Below are positions 48,804 to 61,670 of a DNA stretch of 64,000 bases, one piece after another. The DNA lies in NCBI RefSeq assembly GCF_949628215.1, contig NC_134281.1, forward strand, positions 8,566,501-8,630,500, given 5' to 3'. Numbering within the stretch: position 1 is the stretch's first letter; the number at the start of each line of letters is the position of its first letter. The notes under the pieces were generated by a model that worked only from the letters and a program-made list of their open reading frames with translations, searched no databases and was not told the DNA's origin. The position numbers were made by a program, and so were the translations under genes. The DNA comes from Phalacrocorax aristotelis. Lineage: Eukaryota > Chordata > Aves > Suliformes > Phalacrocoracidae.

Positions 48804-51800
48804 AACTGTAGCTAATTGCACAGACACCACCAAGACATGTTTTTCATTGAACTCTTGGTGCACCTTGTGTTTCTTTTAAGAGGGAATAAAGAACTCCAGT
48901 GCCAAGTCCATGCTCAGCTTTTGGCTTTGCTATGGCGCTGTTAAAATATTCAGGGCAGGTGGATTTTGTGCCATGCTTTGGGCAGTGTGTTTCCTGGTGA
49001 AACCGTAAGATGCCATGCTGAATTTTCAGATTTTGGTCATTAATTTGAGAAGAATTCAGATTTCCTCTGTCTCCCCCCCATGAGCTGCTTGGATTGGGCT
49101 TAATCTAAATCTCTCAAAGCAATGCTCCTGCAAGAGGCTGGAAGTGTCAACACTGTTGTATAAAATACGGAGCCAGTAACAAGAGTGAGAGGGCGTGTGG
49201 TTCAAGATAACCAGTTTATGCAAAATACACAGCTGGGTGGATTTTGCTGCTGAGTATCTGTGGACTGTAATGATCAGAGAAATATGGAAATGTTGGAGGG
49301 GCTTTATAATAATGGGTGCTAATTAAGATGAAATGGATTTGGGTGGTAGGGAGTAATCCAAGATTACAATAGTAAGGTTTTTTTTAAAATAGCCCCTGCT
49401 ATTCGGGAGGGCAGCAGAGCTCCTTGTTATAGGGCTTAAAACTGCGTCTCCATGGGATTGTTGCAAGCAGCGTTCACCCTCGCCTGGTTATTTCACACGA
49501 GCTTGGTACAGCTAAGACGTGAAATATGTGAATAATTTCAAGGGTACGAGCTGGCCTGTGTGCTGTAAAGCACCTTCTCACTAGGGTAAAAATACTGTTA
49601 TATTGATGTGCCTGGATAATTGCTTTTCTGGAGGTCTTGCTGTGGCTGAGCTCTGGGAAGGGCTGTTTTGTTCCGTTATGGCGATTCCTGCATTGCACAT
49701 TTTGGAGCTGTGAGAACAGCCTGGTGCTGCCACCACCGGTTAGATGCTCCTGCCTGGGCTGGTGGGCTGGGAGGTACTGGGAGAACGCTACTGGGAATAA
49801 ACTCTTGCAGCTCTGGGATTGGAACCAAAAGCAAAAAAGAGATACAACACCACAGCCTGGACTGTAGGACCCCGGTTCTGCCCCACCGGCTCCAGGCTTT
49901 TGGGCAGGAGCAGACACACGGAACCAGGCATGTTTCTGCTCCTGCTGCTTGGCTTTTCCTGTCCTGCAAGGCTTCACCGGTCTTTTTTCAGCGCTGACCA
50001 TGCTGCAAAGCACTGGGTGTAGCACACTGAGTGCTTCAGGCACCCGGTTCCTTGGGAAATGATGGTTATGAAATGTTTTGCAGGAGCTTGTCATTGTTAA
50101 AGGAGATTTGGCAATGCGTAGCTCAAAAGGCTGCGCTTGTGGGCAGCCCAGCATTGAGCTGGAGACCAGCGAGCCTTAGGACTCACCTCAGCCAATGTCA
50201 ATAGAAATGAAACTACTTAAATACACAGTTAAAATATGTTGTTATGTTAGCATGTGGACCTCCATGCAAGATTGCTCTTTAACTGTAGCCATTAAAGGAC
50301 CCCCATGGAAGAGGTATAGGAGGCTGGTAAAAAAAATTCCCAGCCTTAACCACTTACTTGCTGCCAAGTGGATTTTGGGCTGAGGTGAAAGATACCTGGT
50401 GTCGGGGTATTTCTATCCAAGACAGTATGAAGAAATGGTCTAAAAAGATGCTGCGTGCTTTGTTTCAGGTGATGAAATCCAGCTGCCCCGTCTGCTGGCT
50501 TTCCTCTTCCGTGCTTTCATGCACGGTGCCCAAGCCATAGTAGCAGAGAAGGTTGTTACCGATGGCTAGCACGTCGTTGTGGTTCAGATCAGCTGTCCTC
50601 CTGCGCTTTTCCAGATGATCTGGGAACTTAAGTAGTTCATAAAAGGAGCGAATAGCCAAATGGACCAATAAAAGGAGTTTGTGGAAAAGCCCAATATATT
50701 TTATGAAGAAAGAAATGGATCCTCTAATGTGAGGGTTGTGTCTTGTAAAATCTTGCAGGGCTGCAAGCACTGTTAAACACTGGCTTTCTGCTCCAGCCGC
50801 TCTCTTTGAGTGCATGCAGTAATTGTCTAAGCTTTCTTTTTGGCCTGAGCTATTCCAAGTTTGGGGTGAAATCGGGGCCCTGGGGAAGTCACTGGGAGAT
50901 GTGCCATGAATTTCCCAGGGACCTGGAAAATGATCTCAGTGCGAGACCTGTGATGACAGACTTCAAATAAAAGCTATCTGGCCTTTGTGGGGCATTTTAG
51001 GCAAGGTAAAATATAGCTTTACATCTTATTAATGCTCTTCAGTGGGAACAACTGCAGCTAGAAGGCCAAAAGTTGGCTTGACTGTGATTCTCGATGGGAA
51101 GTGCCTTTGTGCAATCCAGGAAAAGTTAAGCCATTTAGATCTGAGCAATGGATGAGTTTGCAGCAGCAGGACGGTGCACACACATGCGGCGTTTCTAACC
51201 ACGGTAATCCAACGAGTGAAATTTCAGCCCAGCACAGAGGGCAAACACAAGGCTGATCAATGATTTAAATCCCCCCCGCACTGTTTAAAGGGCTTGAAGA
51301 GGGCTGTGGTACAGGGGGCTTGGGTGGATTTCATGCAGATGTCTCATCTCCCTGTGCTGCCCTGAAGCCTTGTAGGGTGGGGAGGCAGCAAACAAGGCAT
51401 GGCATCCTTGGAGGCTGAACCCCTTTGTATCATTGAAGGGACAGGCAGGGAGTTGCAGGAAAGCCGAAAACAGGGATCTTGCTACTGGTGGAACATTTCA
51501 TATGTCTGTGCACAGGATTGTCTGCAGCTTCGACCTTGATGCTACCTGACCTGTGATATTTTAAACTAAATCTTTTTAGTATTCTCCTTGTGCAGTGTGA
51601 ATTTATTCCAATGGACTGCGGAGATGTGGTGGTGTTCAAGCTAGGCTTGAATTTCTCAGTTGATAAAAATTTGATATCATTCTTCTATCTTGGCCCCAAT
51701 GGGCAAAGCTGTAGAGCTCAGCTAATCTTATGAGATCTATGTCTTTTTGATCTGACAGTTCCTGAGAGCAGTTTCTGCTGCACCCAGACTTTAAAATGGG

Positions 51801-53173
51801 ACAAAATCCCGATTTCCAACCTGCAATTAAAAATTTGGCTTAAAATCCAATTTATCAGCACCTAAATGCTCAACAGAGACAAATTTCAGACTGTGTCCTC
51901 TCTGTGAAATGACGATGCCTGCCGGTGCACGGCCCTTCACTGAGCCAGGGTTGGGGTGACCCTGACTGCAACCAACTCTTAAGAGAAGGGTCCAGATTTT
52001 AAAGAAATGGCATTACATTTCCCAGTCACCAGAAGGCTTTATGGTCAAGGGGGTTACCTTTGGAGATGGCTTGGTCATTCCCAGTTCTGGGGAGCTGGCT
52101 GTGCTGATCTCTCCTCCTCACTGGGGATGCTCAGCTTCCTGTCGGCCTCATGGGAACGTGACGGTGTCTCCTCTCATGGATAGTGATGCTCAGAAAAATA
52201 GGCTGTGGGGCTGGATGAAGCGCTGTGCCGACCGCCATGCTTTTGGCTACCGGGCCCCTGCCTGTAAGCATTCTCCAAGGTGAAGGTTGGTTTTCACTGC
52301 TGGAATTTGGCTGCTGCTCTCACTTTCCCCATGGCCACCTTTTGAGGGGATCAATGGTTGGTTTTGGCAGGAGCTGTTTTATTTCTTGCTTGCGAACATA
52401 GTGATCTCAGCTGTCTGCGGGTCTGCGTGAGGCTCAGTATTAGAGCTGCTTTGATGTCTGCACTGATACATCTTAAGGCAGCTCAAGATGATTTTATGCA
52501 GTAGCCCCAAGGTGCTTGCACAGAAAAAGGTGCTTTAGAAATGTAAATTTTGTTTGAGGACAGATTTTTCTCTGCAGCTCTCTCAGTTCAGGATGAGGTG
52601 GTAAAAATGTAGCATTTAATTAAAGTTTGTAAAGGTTTGGAAATGAATTGCTATAAACATAAAAGACATAATCAAATGCCTACCTAATCCCCACCTTAAG
52701 GGCACATTAAATGCGGAAATAATATAATGTGTGGGAGACCAGGATTGAAAAGCGATGAGGATTTGGGAGCAGATCTTTTATAGCTGGAGCTTCTAAATTA
52801 TTTTACTTCAGGCTTAGGGATTTAAATATCTACATATTTTAGATAAACATGAAGCAGCCCAATTCTCAGTCAGCACAGCCAGCATCATTCTACCGAGTCA
52901 TTTTAGCTACAAATCCATACAACGTGGCCTTGTGACGTGTGTTACAGCGCGGTGTCTTGTCCTGATAGTGGATGGAATGGGAATCAGCTTCAGTTTATCA
53001 CCGAGTCAAGGACTACTTCTCTGAAGTCGATAGCTATTTAGACAAAAGCACCTGAGACTTTTCCATTATTGGAATAGAATGGGGTGAAGAAGGGCATGTG
53101 GTGTTACACAGTGTCAGCCAGGGAGCTGGGCTTCCTCAGCTGCAGAGGTGCCTTCTGCCGTCTCCAGCTCCAA

Positions 53174-53239
53174 TTTAAGAAAAAAAGAAATTAATAAAAA
53201 TTGAAACAATAAATAAAAGTAAATAAAATTGAAACAATC
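53174..53239. repeat. A-rich stretch with a duplicated 18-base unit
   Basis: AATAAAAATTGAAACAAT at 53,193-53,210 is repeated with one change at 53,221-53,238 (period 28 bases) in an A-rich context. It is a local slippage duplication. Confidence 0.75.
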
Positions 53240-53757
53240 TTTTATCCTGAAAAACTCAGACAGCAGGAACCAAATGCTGCTATCTCTCTGGGTCTCTAGA
53301 GAAATAAAATCTGGGCGCCTTGGAGCTGCCTGGCTCCATCACCATCTCCTGCTTTCCCCCTTGTATCCCTGGGAGCCAGGCTTCCCGAAGAGCCGGTTTT
53401 CCCCATCGAACCACCGGGCCCTCCCGCTACCCTCCAGCAGCGCGTTATCGGCAGGACCACGCCGTGGTTTTGTTCTGCAGTGAGTGATATTTGGCTTTGT
53501 TCAGTTCTGGGTAGAAACCAGGCTGCGTTCTGCAGTCTCGCTGTGATTCCTGTTGTTTAGAGCATTGTGATTCATATGGAAATCAGGAATATGTTGGTGG
53601 AGAAAGAACAGCGAGGTGCCACCAAAAACCCCAGCTAGGCCTGCGTCTCACGGCACTTTGCTGGGATGGTGGCAGCAGCGGTTTGCTTTCTTTGGGACCA
53701 GGGCTTGGAGAGGTGGAATGGGGAAGGGCTGCAGGGAGGGGGCTTGCACAGGCACCC

Positions 53758-53778
53758 GTGGTGGTGGTGGTGGTGGTG
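53758..53778. repeat. (GTG)7 trinucleotide microsatellite
   Basis: Seven perfect GTG units, followed downstream by another GGTGGTGG at about 53,794. It is intronic; the encoded His or Val/Trp runs in overlapping chance frames are not meaningful. Confidence 0.9.
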
Positions 53779-56700
53779 CTTGGAGGAGCAGAGGTGGTGG
53801 TAGGGGATTGCCCTTGCTGGTAGCATCAGGGAAAGGGCAACATGAACCAGCAAAAGATTAACTCATCCTCTAAATGGCGAGGGGAGGAAAAGAGCCTGGG
53901 CAAAAGGGAAGGGGACAAAACACTTGGTGACAGAGCTGAAAGGTGCCCAGTTAAGGGTAAAATTAGTCCCATGTCTTATACTGCTGGGCCCCATGGAAAT
54001 GGGGAGGGCTTTCTTTTTCTGTTGAATCGGGCTCTATGCCAGGTGAAAGAAAACATTTTCCCAACACCAAATGGAAAAATGCAAGGCAGACGTCTTAAAT
54101 GAACTGTTAAAGGAATAGAGCTGTGAAAAGAATACGTTTGCTGTGTGCCGGGGTTATGCATTTAACAGATTTTTGACTATATGTGACCTTTGCAGTTAGT
54201 AGACAGAGAAATCTGCTGCAGAAACTTAACTTGTACTGAAGGCTGAAGGCAAATGTCAAGGTATCATAGCGGTTCCTGGGCTGGGCTTTGCTCAGGAGGA
54301 ATGGACAGTGTGTTTCTGTCCTCCCCCAAAATCTTGCTGCATTTTTCCTTTCCCCTCTAGCCCTCTCCACTCTCTTTCTACAGATCATTGGCAGCTCTGC
54401 TCATGCTTTAAAATAATCCAGGCTAAGAAGTGTGATTTGTGTTTCAGCGATTTTTGATTACACCCACGTCCTATATTTATTGCCGTTTAAATTGTCTGTG
54501 TTAGCTGGAGATGTGTTTCTTTTGAGCAAGGAAGAAAAAAAAACTTGACTCTGTTGCTAACTGTTGCTAAGGGAAAGAAGATATTTATTCATCAGGGCAC
54601 TTCTTCAGTACTGCAAGGCTGGTAGCCATGGAGGAGGAGTGTAAGGAAAAGAAACGGTTATGTATTTAAGCCCTTTCTGTTATTGTTGTTGGACTCTTGC
54701 CATATCTACTGATGGTCAGCAGATGTCTTTTCCTCCCCTCCCAGCGTTGTGCATCTTGGATTAGAGGTGCAGCTCGGGTTATGGTGCAGGGCAGCTGGTC
54801 CCTGGAGCCTGGTGTGAAACCCAGCGGGTCCCTGGAAGGATCCCCAGGGCTTTGGTGGGTCCCTGGTCCCACGGGCATTATGAGGCTCCTGTGTTTTGTA
54901 GCTATTTCCCCTGAACCTCTCCAAAGAGCCTTTCTAGTCCTTGGCTTCAGTATGTCCTTTTTAAAAATCCCCATCAAATCAAAGACACCAAAAGCCAAAA
55001 ATGATGCACATGGCTGCGTTCCTTCCCCTCGCTACTGCTGCTGGGGGACGTGCGGCGATGCCATTAGCTGGCTGTCGTCGAGGTAAGGTTTTCCTTCCAG
55101 CTGTCATAGCAACAAGAAAATATTGTTTTGATGGAGATCAAATTAAAAATTAAATTTGTCTCTTTCCTAGTAAGTGAATTGCTCACTCGTGAAAAATATA
55201 AATCACTTTGATCACAGTAGATATCTTTGTAAGCACCTCTGTGGGTTTCTGAAGTGGATTTTGCAGCTGCCTCGTGCCACATTTTGTCCCTGCTGGGTTT
55301 ATGTCGAGTGTCCTGTGAATTTGAGCTTTATTTAATGTTAGGCTTAGTTTGAAAAACTTCCTTGGCAAAACTTCCTTGGTGCTTGTAACCTGCTAAAGCT
55401 TGGGGGGAAAAAACAGGTATGACAAGTGTCTGGAAGAAAGAGGGATGACTACTCAAATGTAGTGTTTCTATTCTCTCTACCGAAAACCCAAACAAACAGT
55501 AATTTGGTGGTTTAGGAGATGCTCTGGTTCTCGGAACACGAAGTTGAGCGCAACCTGAGAGCAGAGAAGAGGAGGTGAGTCACATAAACAGGAGGGTTTG
55601 CGGCAGCGCCAGGAAGAGGGGAACAACCTGAATGTCTCTCTGATGCTCTCCCACACCCAAAGTACTTCCAGCTCAGGGACTTTCTAAGCCAGACATGATT
55701 TCAGCGTATTCGGTGTCTCCAGGTGCCTTTCTGTCCCGTTCTCCCTTTAAGCCCACATGAACTTTTGGCATCCGCAGTGTCACTTGCCACAGCTCGGTGC
55801 CCCTGTGTGGGGGACCAGCTGTCTTGGGTTGCTCTGAACCTGGTTAGCTTCCTTTGGGTCACACCATCCTCAGCCTGCAGATGGGGAAACTGAGGAATAA
55901 GAGGGAAAGACCTTCCCAGGCTGCTCACAGATCTGTGCCAGCCCCGAGGCCACACTGATGGCCACATTTCTTCTCAAAGCAGCACATTGAAGCTTGAACA
56001 AGTCATATCTATCTCCCTTTTGGCTTATAGTATAGTAACAGTAGCAGATTTACTACAGCTAAACCGATTCTTTCATCGGTTTATCTGTAATTAAGATTCC
56101 TAATTGATAGGGGAAAAGCTTTTTGGTTGAACGTAAAGGGAAAAAAGGAAAAGGTTTTTCTTGGAAAGCATTTAAAAATCACAGGCATTCTTCAGCAGAA
56201 GTGAACAACCCCCTGCCCAACGTTGTGCAAATAGTTGTTTTTGGTTTTTTTCAAAAGACATCCTGTTAGTACGAATGGTTTGTGGATGTAACCAGGCTCT
56301 TTGAGTGCATAAACAACTCTGGCCGGACATCTGGCGCTGCAGCACGATGTAACAAGGGCTGCATGAGTCCATGGTGCTTGGAAATGATCTTCCAAACTTT
56401 GGTGATGGAGGCCAGGAGCTTCCTCCAGATTATGCGGGGTGTGCAAAGTCTAGCTGTGGACGAGAGGGGCTGCCCTGTCAGCCAGTGTCCCTTGAGCTGC
56501 TGTCTAGCCAGGCTTTGGCACTGGGTTACCAGAAGCAGGAGGAGAGGGAGAAACCACACAGAAAATAACCAAGTCCACATTTTCCAAAGTGACTTCTGGG
56601 CTTTCGGTCATCTCAGCTTTCCAGGTGCCCAGTTCTTGGTTCAGAAGTGGTGGCTTTTTATAATGAGCTTCTTTTTTTATTCTTTTCTTCCACCCCATTC

Positions 56701-56950
56701 CTCTGCCAGGAGCTCAGTCCCTGGGGACACAAAGCTGTTCGGTGGGAGATGCTGCCTCCCCTGTGCCCAGCCCAGGGAAGCCTTGAGCACCACGTCCCGT
56801 GTGCTTGCCACACTGTCTCCAAGAAAGGAGGACAGAAGAAAAAGGCTTGTTTGTTCGAAATGTCAGGGTTGAAATTATAACAGAAAATTCCCTTCTTTTC
56901 CCCATGAAAATCCACACGTAAAGCCGTTTCCAGCCAGCTCCCTTCTTAAG

Positions 56951-57117
56951 CAGTCACTATTGATTTCTGAAATCAAATCAGGCGTGGGTAACGCCGTCGT
57001 TATCTGCCACAAGCTGATGGAGAAAGTCAATGCCGACATCGACTTCCCATTGCACATGGCCTTTGTGGAGCTCACGGCAGAGTGCAAGTGGCGCAACAGC
57101 GAGACCATATCCGCATG
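56951..57117 (+). other. Unassigned coding-like segment, possible exon
   Basis: The + strand frame through this segment reads like protein: GVGNAVVICHKLMEKVNADI, then DFPLHMAFVELTAECKWRN and SETISAW. Codons over about 45 residues end mostly in C or G, as in real bird exons. Possible acceptors are the AG at 56,949-56,950 after CTCCCTTCTTA, or a weaker one at 56,980-56,981. A possible donor is ATG/GTCAGT at 57,118. I do not recognise the family, and it is not Prickle PET or LIM sequence. It could be an exon of a nested or alternative transcript, an exon relic, or chance. Confidence 0.35.
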
Positions 57118-58356
57118 GTCAGTTACCACCTACTTTCATTAAAATCCTCCTTCTTTTCCCCAAACTGAGGTCTGCAGCAAAGCTGCGCTGTGGGGACCTG
57201 TGTCCTCGGCAGATGGGCAGCTGCCTGCAGGCAGTGATGCTGCTGAGCGCCTGCCTCCCTGCACCAGCAGGCATTCGTTGTGCATTTTATTTTTTGCATG
57301 TATTAATCTTCAGTATTACAGACATGAATGTGCAGAGCAGTGCTGGCGTGCCGATGAGGATTATTATATTACTGGTTTTTTTTTTCTCTCGTATATCCAA
57401 AAGGCAATACAAAATTACATATATAAATGGCAACATCTGTTACGGAAGCCTGGCCCAGGCAAATTACTGCTTTAGAAAGTCGGCGCAGATACTCGTGTGA
57501 TTCACTTTCACGCTTGCCAGAGTCACATCATACCCACAGCGCTTTATTCCAGCTACGATAGGTGTGTCTTTTTTCTTTTACACCCACATCAAATTCTTAA
57601 AATAAGAGCACTGTAAGAGGAAAAAATAACTTGAGTTTATTTTCCTCTGGAGTCCACAGAGCCCTGGAAGTTATTATTAGAGGTGAAGTCATCACAGAGG
57701 AGGCTCTAACCCTTGGGGAAGGGTGTGGGCGATGCTGCTCTTGCAGAAAGAACAGTGGTGGTGGTGTCCTGGGGCAAGGGGACGTGGGCACCAGGGGGAA
57801 GGGTGGAGAAGTCCCTGTCTACCTCTTGCCCGTGTCCATGATTTTGGCCAGAAGGAGATGACGTCTTTCAGTGCACATCCCTCCTCTGGCACGGTGGCTC
57901 TGGAGGCAGAACAGATCTGCCCCAAGCGCTGCCGAGCTCCATGTCTGCAGTGCCCAGACCACACCAACAGCTGGAGTGGAGCTATTATTTTTTTTATTTC
58001 ACATAAAACGGAGTTGGATCCTCGTTACCGTGGAAACCAGCAGCCCTAATTATGAGGAGTTTGATTCACTGGATGTAAAAAGCTATAATTCTTCTTTTTC
58101 TCTTAAAAAAATAGAAATAAAAAAGACGTATCATAAAATGATAACCCCATACCTGACGTAAGGTTAATCTTGAGTATTTTCCATATGAATGGTGTCCCAG
58201 GAATATACAAAATACTAGTACTACTATGCCTGTAATGGTGAGCCAGGCTGGGACGAGCAATACCATCCTTTGCTGCTCCTTACTTGTGCTGAACCATGGC
58301 TGCCTTCAGGCTAACACTGAAAACAAATCAAAGTCATTGCATTCTCTATGATTTCC

Positions 58357-58381
58357 TTTTTTTTCTTTTTTTTTTTTTTTT
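58357..58381. repeat. T homopolymer tract
   Basis: Twenty-five bases of T with a single C at 58,365. No retroposon body adjoins it on either side that I recognise. Confidence 0.9.
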
Positions 58382-59363
58382 GCCATTGCATCACATGCAG
58401 CATGAAGAGAGGAGATAAAGCCAGAGGGCAGAGGTGAAAATATCTCTTGCCGGGAACTCCAGATTGCAGCCAGGAAAATTGCTCAGCACCTCTCAGTGCA
58501 GGAAGGACTAAAGTCTGTGTAGGGCCCATGAATAGCCCCATTGAGCAGCTGCTGGGCTGGAAGTTAAGCGGTGGCATAAGTGTTTTGCCAGATCTGCTGG
58601 AATTTGCTCATTTTGCAGACAGTGGTGAAGTAGCATTACTGTTTTCATCAAAACAGGATGCGAGTCAATATGTAAATAAGAATGCTGTGTGTGTACAAAG
58701 TGGCCTTTGCAAGTGTTCTCAGAGTTCATCCTCCCCATCGCTCTGTCCTTTGAGGGAAATCAGCTGAAAGCTGCAGAAATTGGGGAGTGTTTTTGTCTTG
58801 GCTTTCTGGCTTCTTTTTCTTCAAGCAGATGGCAAGGGGACTGTCCATGTGGGTCAGAGCATCAGTATTTGGGTCAGGAGGGTTACTGGGGGGGGCAGAG
58901 ATTTGCACATGGCATTGATTATTTTATTCCATTTTTAGAATGTGCTTACTGTGGTTTAAAACTCAAATTTGTCTTGTAACACAGATACTTAAATCCTGGC
59001 CTGGAACCGTAGCTAAGAGGAGAGCATTTAATACTTGCTAAATCCCTATTTTAAATAAACATGTGAGAGAGTGGTTTTCTGGTTTATTGGTGAAGAAACA
59101 AAGCTGATATTTTAGAATATATCCAATTAAATTCTGCAGAGTGGGCTTTCACATGAGGATAAATACATTTAGGGCCATCTCCGTCCAAGCATGAAAAGCA
59201 GGGACTGTTGAGAGGGCGTGTTTTGCTTTAACTTCATTCACACTTGTAACAAGGGCTTTTTCTAGCCCTGGGTATGGTTGCTTATGAGTGGGGAGCTCGC
59301 CTTCCACCTGGGAGCAGCTGGCATGTTCTTGTTGTATGGCTTCATTTAAGGACCAAGACTCAC

Positions 59364-59430
59364 TGTGTTAGGTTTATGGTTGGACTTGATGATCTCAAGC
59401 GTCTTTTCCAACCTAAATGATTCTATGATT
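59364..59430 (+). mobile_element. CR1 retroposon, extreme 3' fragment
   Basis: About 67 bases match the end of CR1: GGTTGGACTTGATGATCTCA, TCTTTTCCAACC and the terminal ATGATTCTATGATT. Same orientation as the copy at 32.4 kb and much shorter. The 5' end is strongly truncated, and the boundary is approximate. Confidence 0.88.
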
Positions 59431-61638
59431 GCCTCTCTTGGTTGGGACAATATCTGCATCGTACGGATGACGAACCAAACTGGGAAGGGTTGGAGGGCCA
59501 CAGCAGCCAGCTGCTTTGGCAGGGGAAGCCTGGGCTGCTCTCCGGTCTCTCTCCATGGTCTGCACCTCGCAGGGGCACCGGCATCCCTCTGGCTGGATGG
59601 GACACACCGCTTCCTCATCCAGGTGCTCCTCCGGCAGGGCGAGTGGTTCTGAACAAGGTGGGCAGAGGGGCTGCGTTCGTGTGGAAATGCCTTTCTATCC
59701 ACACCAGCCCCAGGGTGGTCAGCCTGGTGTGTTATTGCTCTTCGCTTTTGCAGGGATGATCAGTGCCATCAACACTCTTCTGAGGCCTGGGGGAATAACT
59801 TGGGAGCAGGGAGGCAAACGGTGTTCCTGTTTGTAGGAGAGAGATGGGTGCCCACACCTTGTGCGTGTGCAGATAGGGTGGGGGAGCTGGAGACCCTGGG
59901 GACGCCCATTCTGCAAATGATTTCCAGTTAATGGTGTCCTGATATCTGTGATTACGTGGCAAATCGTGTGCTTAGAGTTGCATACACGGATGGTTTATCA
60001 AAGGCACCAGAGACTACTCCTGTGCTTAGTACAAGGCATGTGTTTAAGTACCTTGTTGAACTGTAGTAAAGGCTAACCCCAGCCAGGGCTTCATCTGGGC
60101 TTTTTCTGGACTGGAAGAATTTCTCTGCCATTTAAATGCCTTGGGATTTTTACAAGACATCCATCTCTGGTTTTAAAAACCCGTCACCATGGTATAGCAT
60201 ATCAACATTTGACAGCTGTGACCAGGTAAGAGTTACAATGTCTTGAACAGAATTTATGAAACCACAAATTACCTTTTGCCTGTTGAAAATTAAAACAGCA
60301 CTAGTGGTTTTGGACTAATACAAAGGAACCACAGTACTTTTTTCATTTAGCAGTCACCATGTGACCGATACAATTTTTTAACATACATGCCCCCCCAATG
60401 TTTGGAATGTATATTGGGCATTAAAAAATTATAAAAACCATTAGGCAAAAATAGCACGTTAAAATGTATTTTATGTGTTTTTCTTAGGCTCAGTTAGCCA
60501 TATGTTAAAATAAACTTAAGCAATGGCAACAATTATTGTTTGAGATTATGTTTTAATAAAATAGTATGTGGGTGGTAAATACAAGCAGATACATTTCTGC
60601 GTAGGAATTGGGATTCAGCTATTTTATACGGTTTATCTAAACTATCCCCACTGAGCAGTTTCCACCTGCGTCCCCTGGGTTAGGACACGGTCCTGTTCCC
60701 ATAGGAGCCAGCAGGACATCTCCAGTGGGGTCAGCGGGCTGTGCCGCTGCAAGGGTGTGTGTCCTGTCCTGCCCATGGGTGGGTAGACCGTGGGGCAAGC
60801 TGGGCAGCCAGTGCACCGGGGGCGTGGTGCAGGGCTGCTCTTCGGGGAGCATCTGTAGAGCTCCTGCGTCTCCTAAAATCCTTGGTAGATATGGTACTGG
60901 GAGAGCAGACAGGACCTGCAGGGCTTGGTGCATGAAACAGGCTGTCGCACACAGCCAGGGCTGGAGGCAGGCACTGGGAGCATCCAACCCTGTTCTCCGG
61001 TATGACATGGCACAGGGTTGGAATGGGGAGGATGCCAGGCAGGCTGGGCGCTTTAGGCTTTTTTCCATCCACTGGCACGGCATCCAGAGCTTGTACTGGT
61101 GGAGACAGCAAAGGAAAGTATTCCCATCCACCCGCAGAGAGCTTTGCGGCATGGATGGTGGGGACCACAGGAGCTTCACGTGTCAGGACCTGGCAGTGGG
61201 TGGTGGAGGGATAATGACAGGACGAGAAAGACGAGGGCTAATTCACTTTCCATACACTCCCAGCAAACCCCAAACCACGTCCAATTCCTCCTCTGACCAG
61301 GCAAACAGCCCCAATGTGCTGTAACGCCTGCAGGCACAAGAGGGGCTGGCTCAGCGTTCCCCACCGTCCCCTCTCTGCAGCGTGAGGACATCTTGCCAGC
61401 TGCTGGAGGAGCCTCTCTCGAGTAAAGACCATCAGGTTCATCTCCTGCTTTTTCCAGTTATACCACTGGGAATAGGTCCTGTGGTACTTTGGCAAATTTG
61501 TTTATTCCCGACGCTTTCTCACCACAGCTCGTTCCTCGTGGAGATCATTCCTGTTGCAAACAGGTTTCCAAGTGCTGAGTGGCTCAGGGTCTTGACGTAT
61601 ATGGGAAATCCATGCTTTAGCATGTTTGTGAAACATTT

Positions 61639-61670
61639 ACCATTGTGTGCCTGTGTGTGTATGTGCGTCC
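61639..61670. repeat. Short imperfect TG-rich repeat
   Basis: Imperfect alternating TG sequence (TTGTGTGCCTGTGTGTGTATG and following bases). Low complexity only. Confidence 0.6.

Noticed and set aside
48773..48840. Strong T-rich tract followed by TAG, a splice-acceptor look-alike at about 48,810
   Set aside because: The following sequence has no coding character in any frame matching Prickle or another known family.
49474..50154. Minus-strand open frame of 226 residues
   Set aside because: Length alone; residue composition is irregular, both strands are equally open and no family is recognised.
50465..50815. Minus-strand frame of 116 residues with a hydrophobic middle
   Set aside because: Looks mildly protein-like but has no start context, splice sites or family resemblance; conservation would be needed.
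56266..56580. Minus-strand open frame with a signal-peptide-like start
   Set aside because: The hydrophobic N terminus is not followed by any domain; the opposite strand is open as well.
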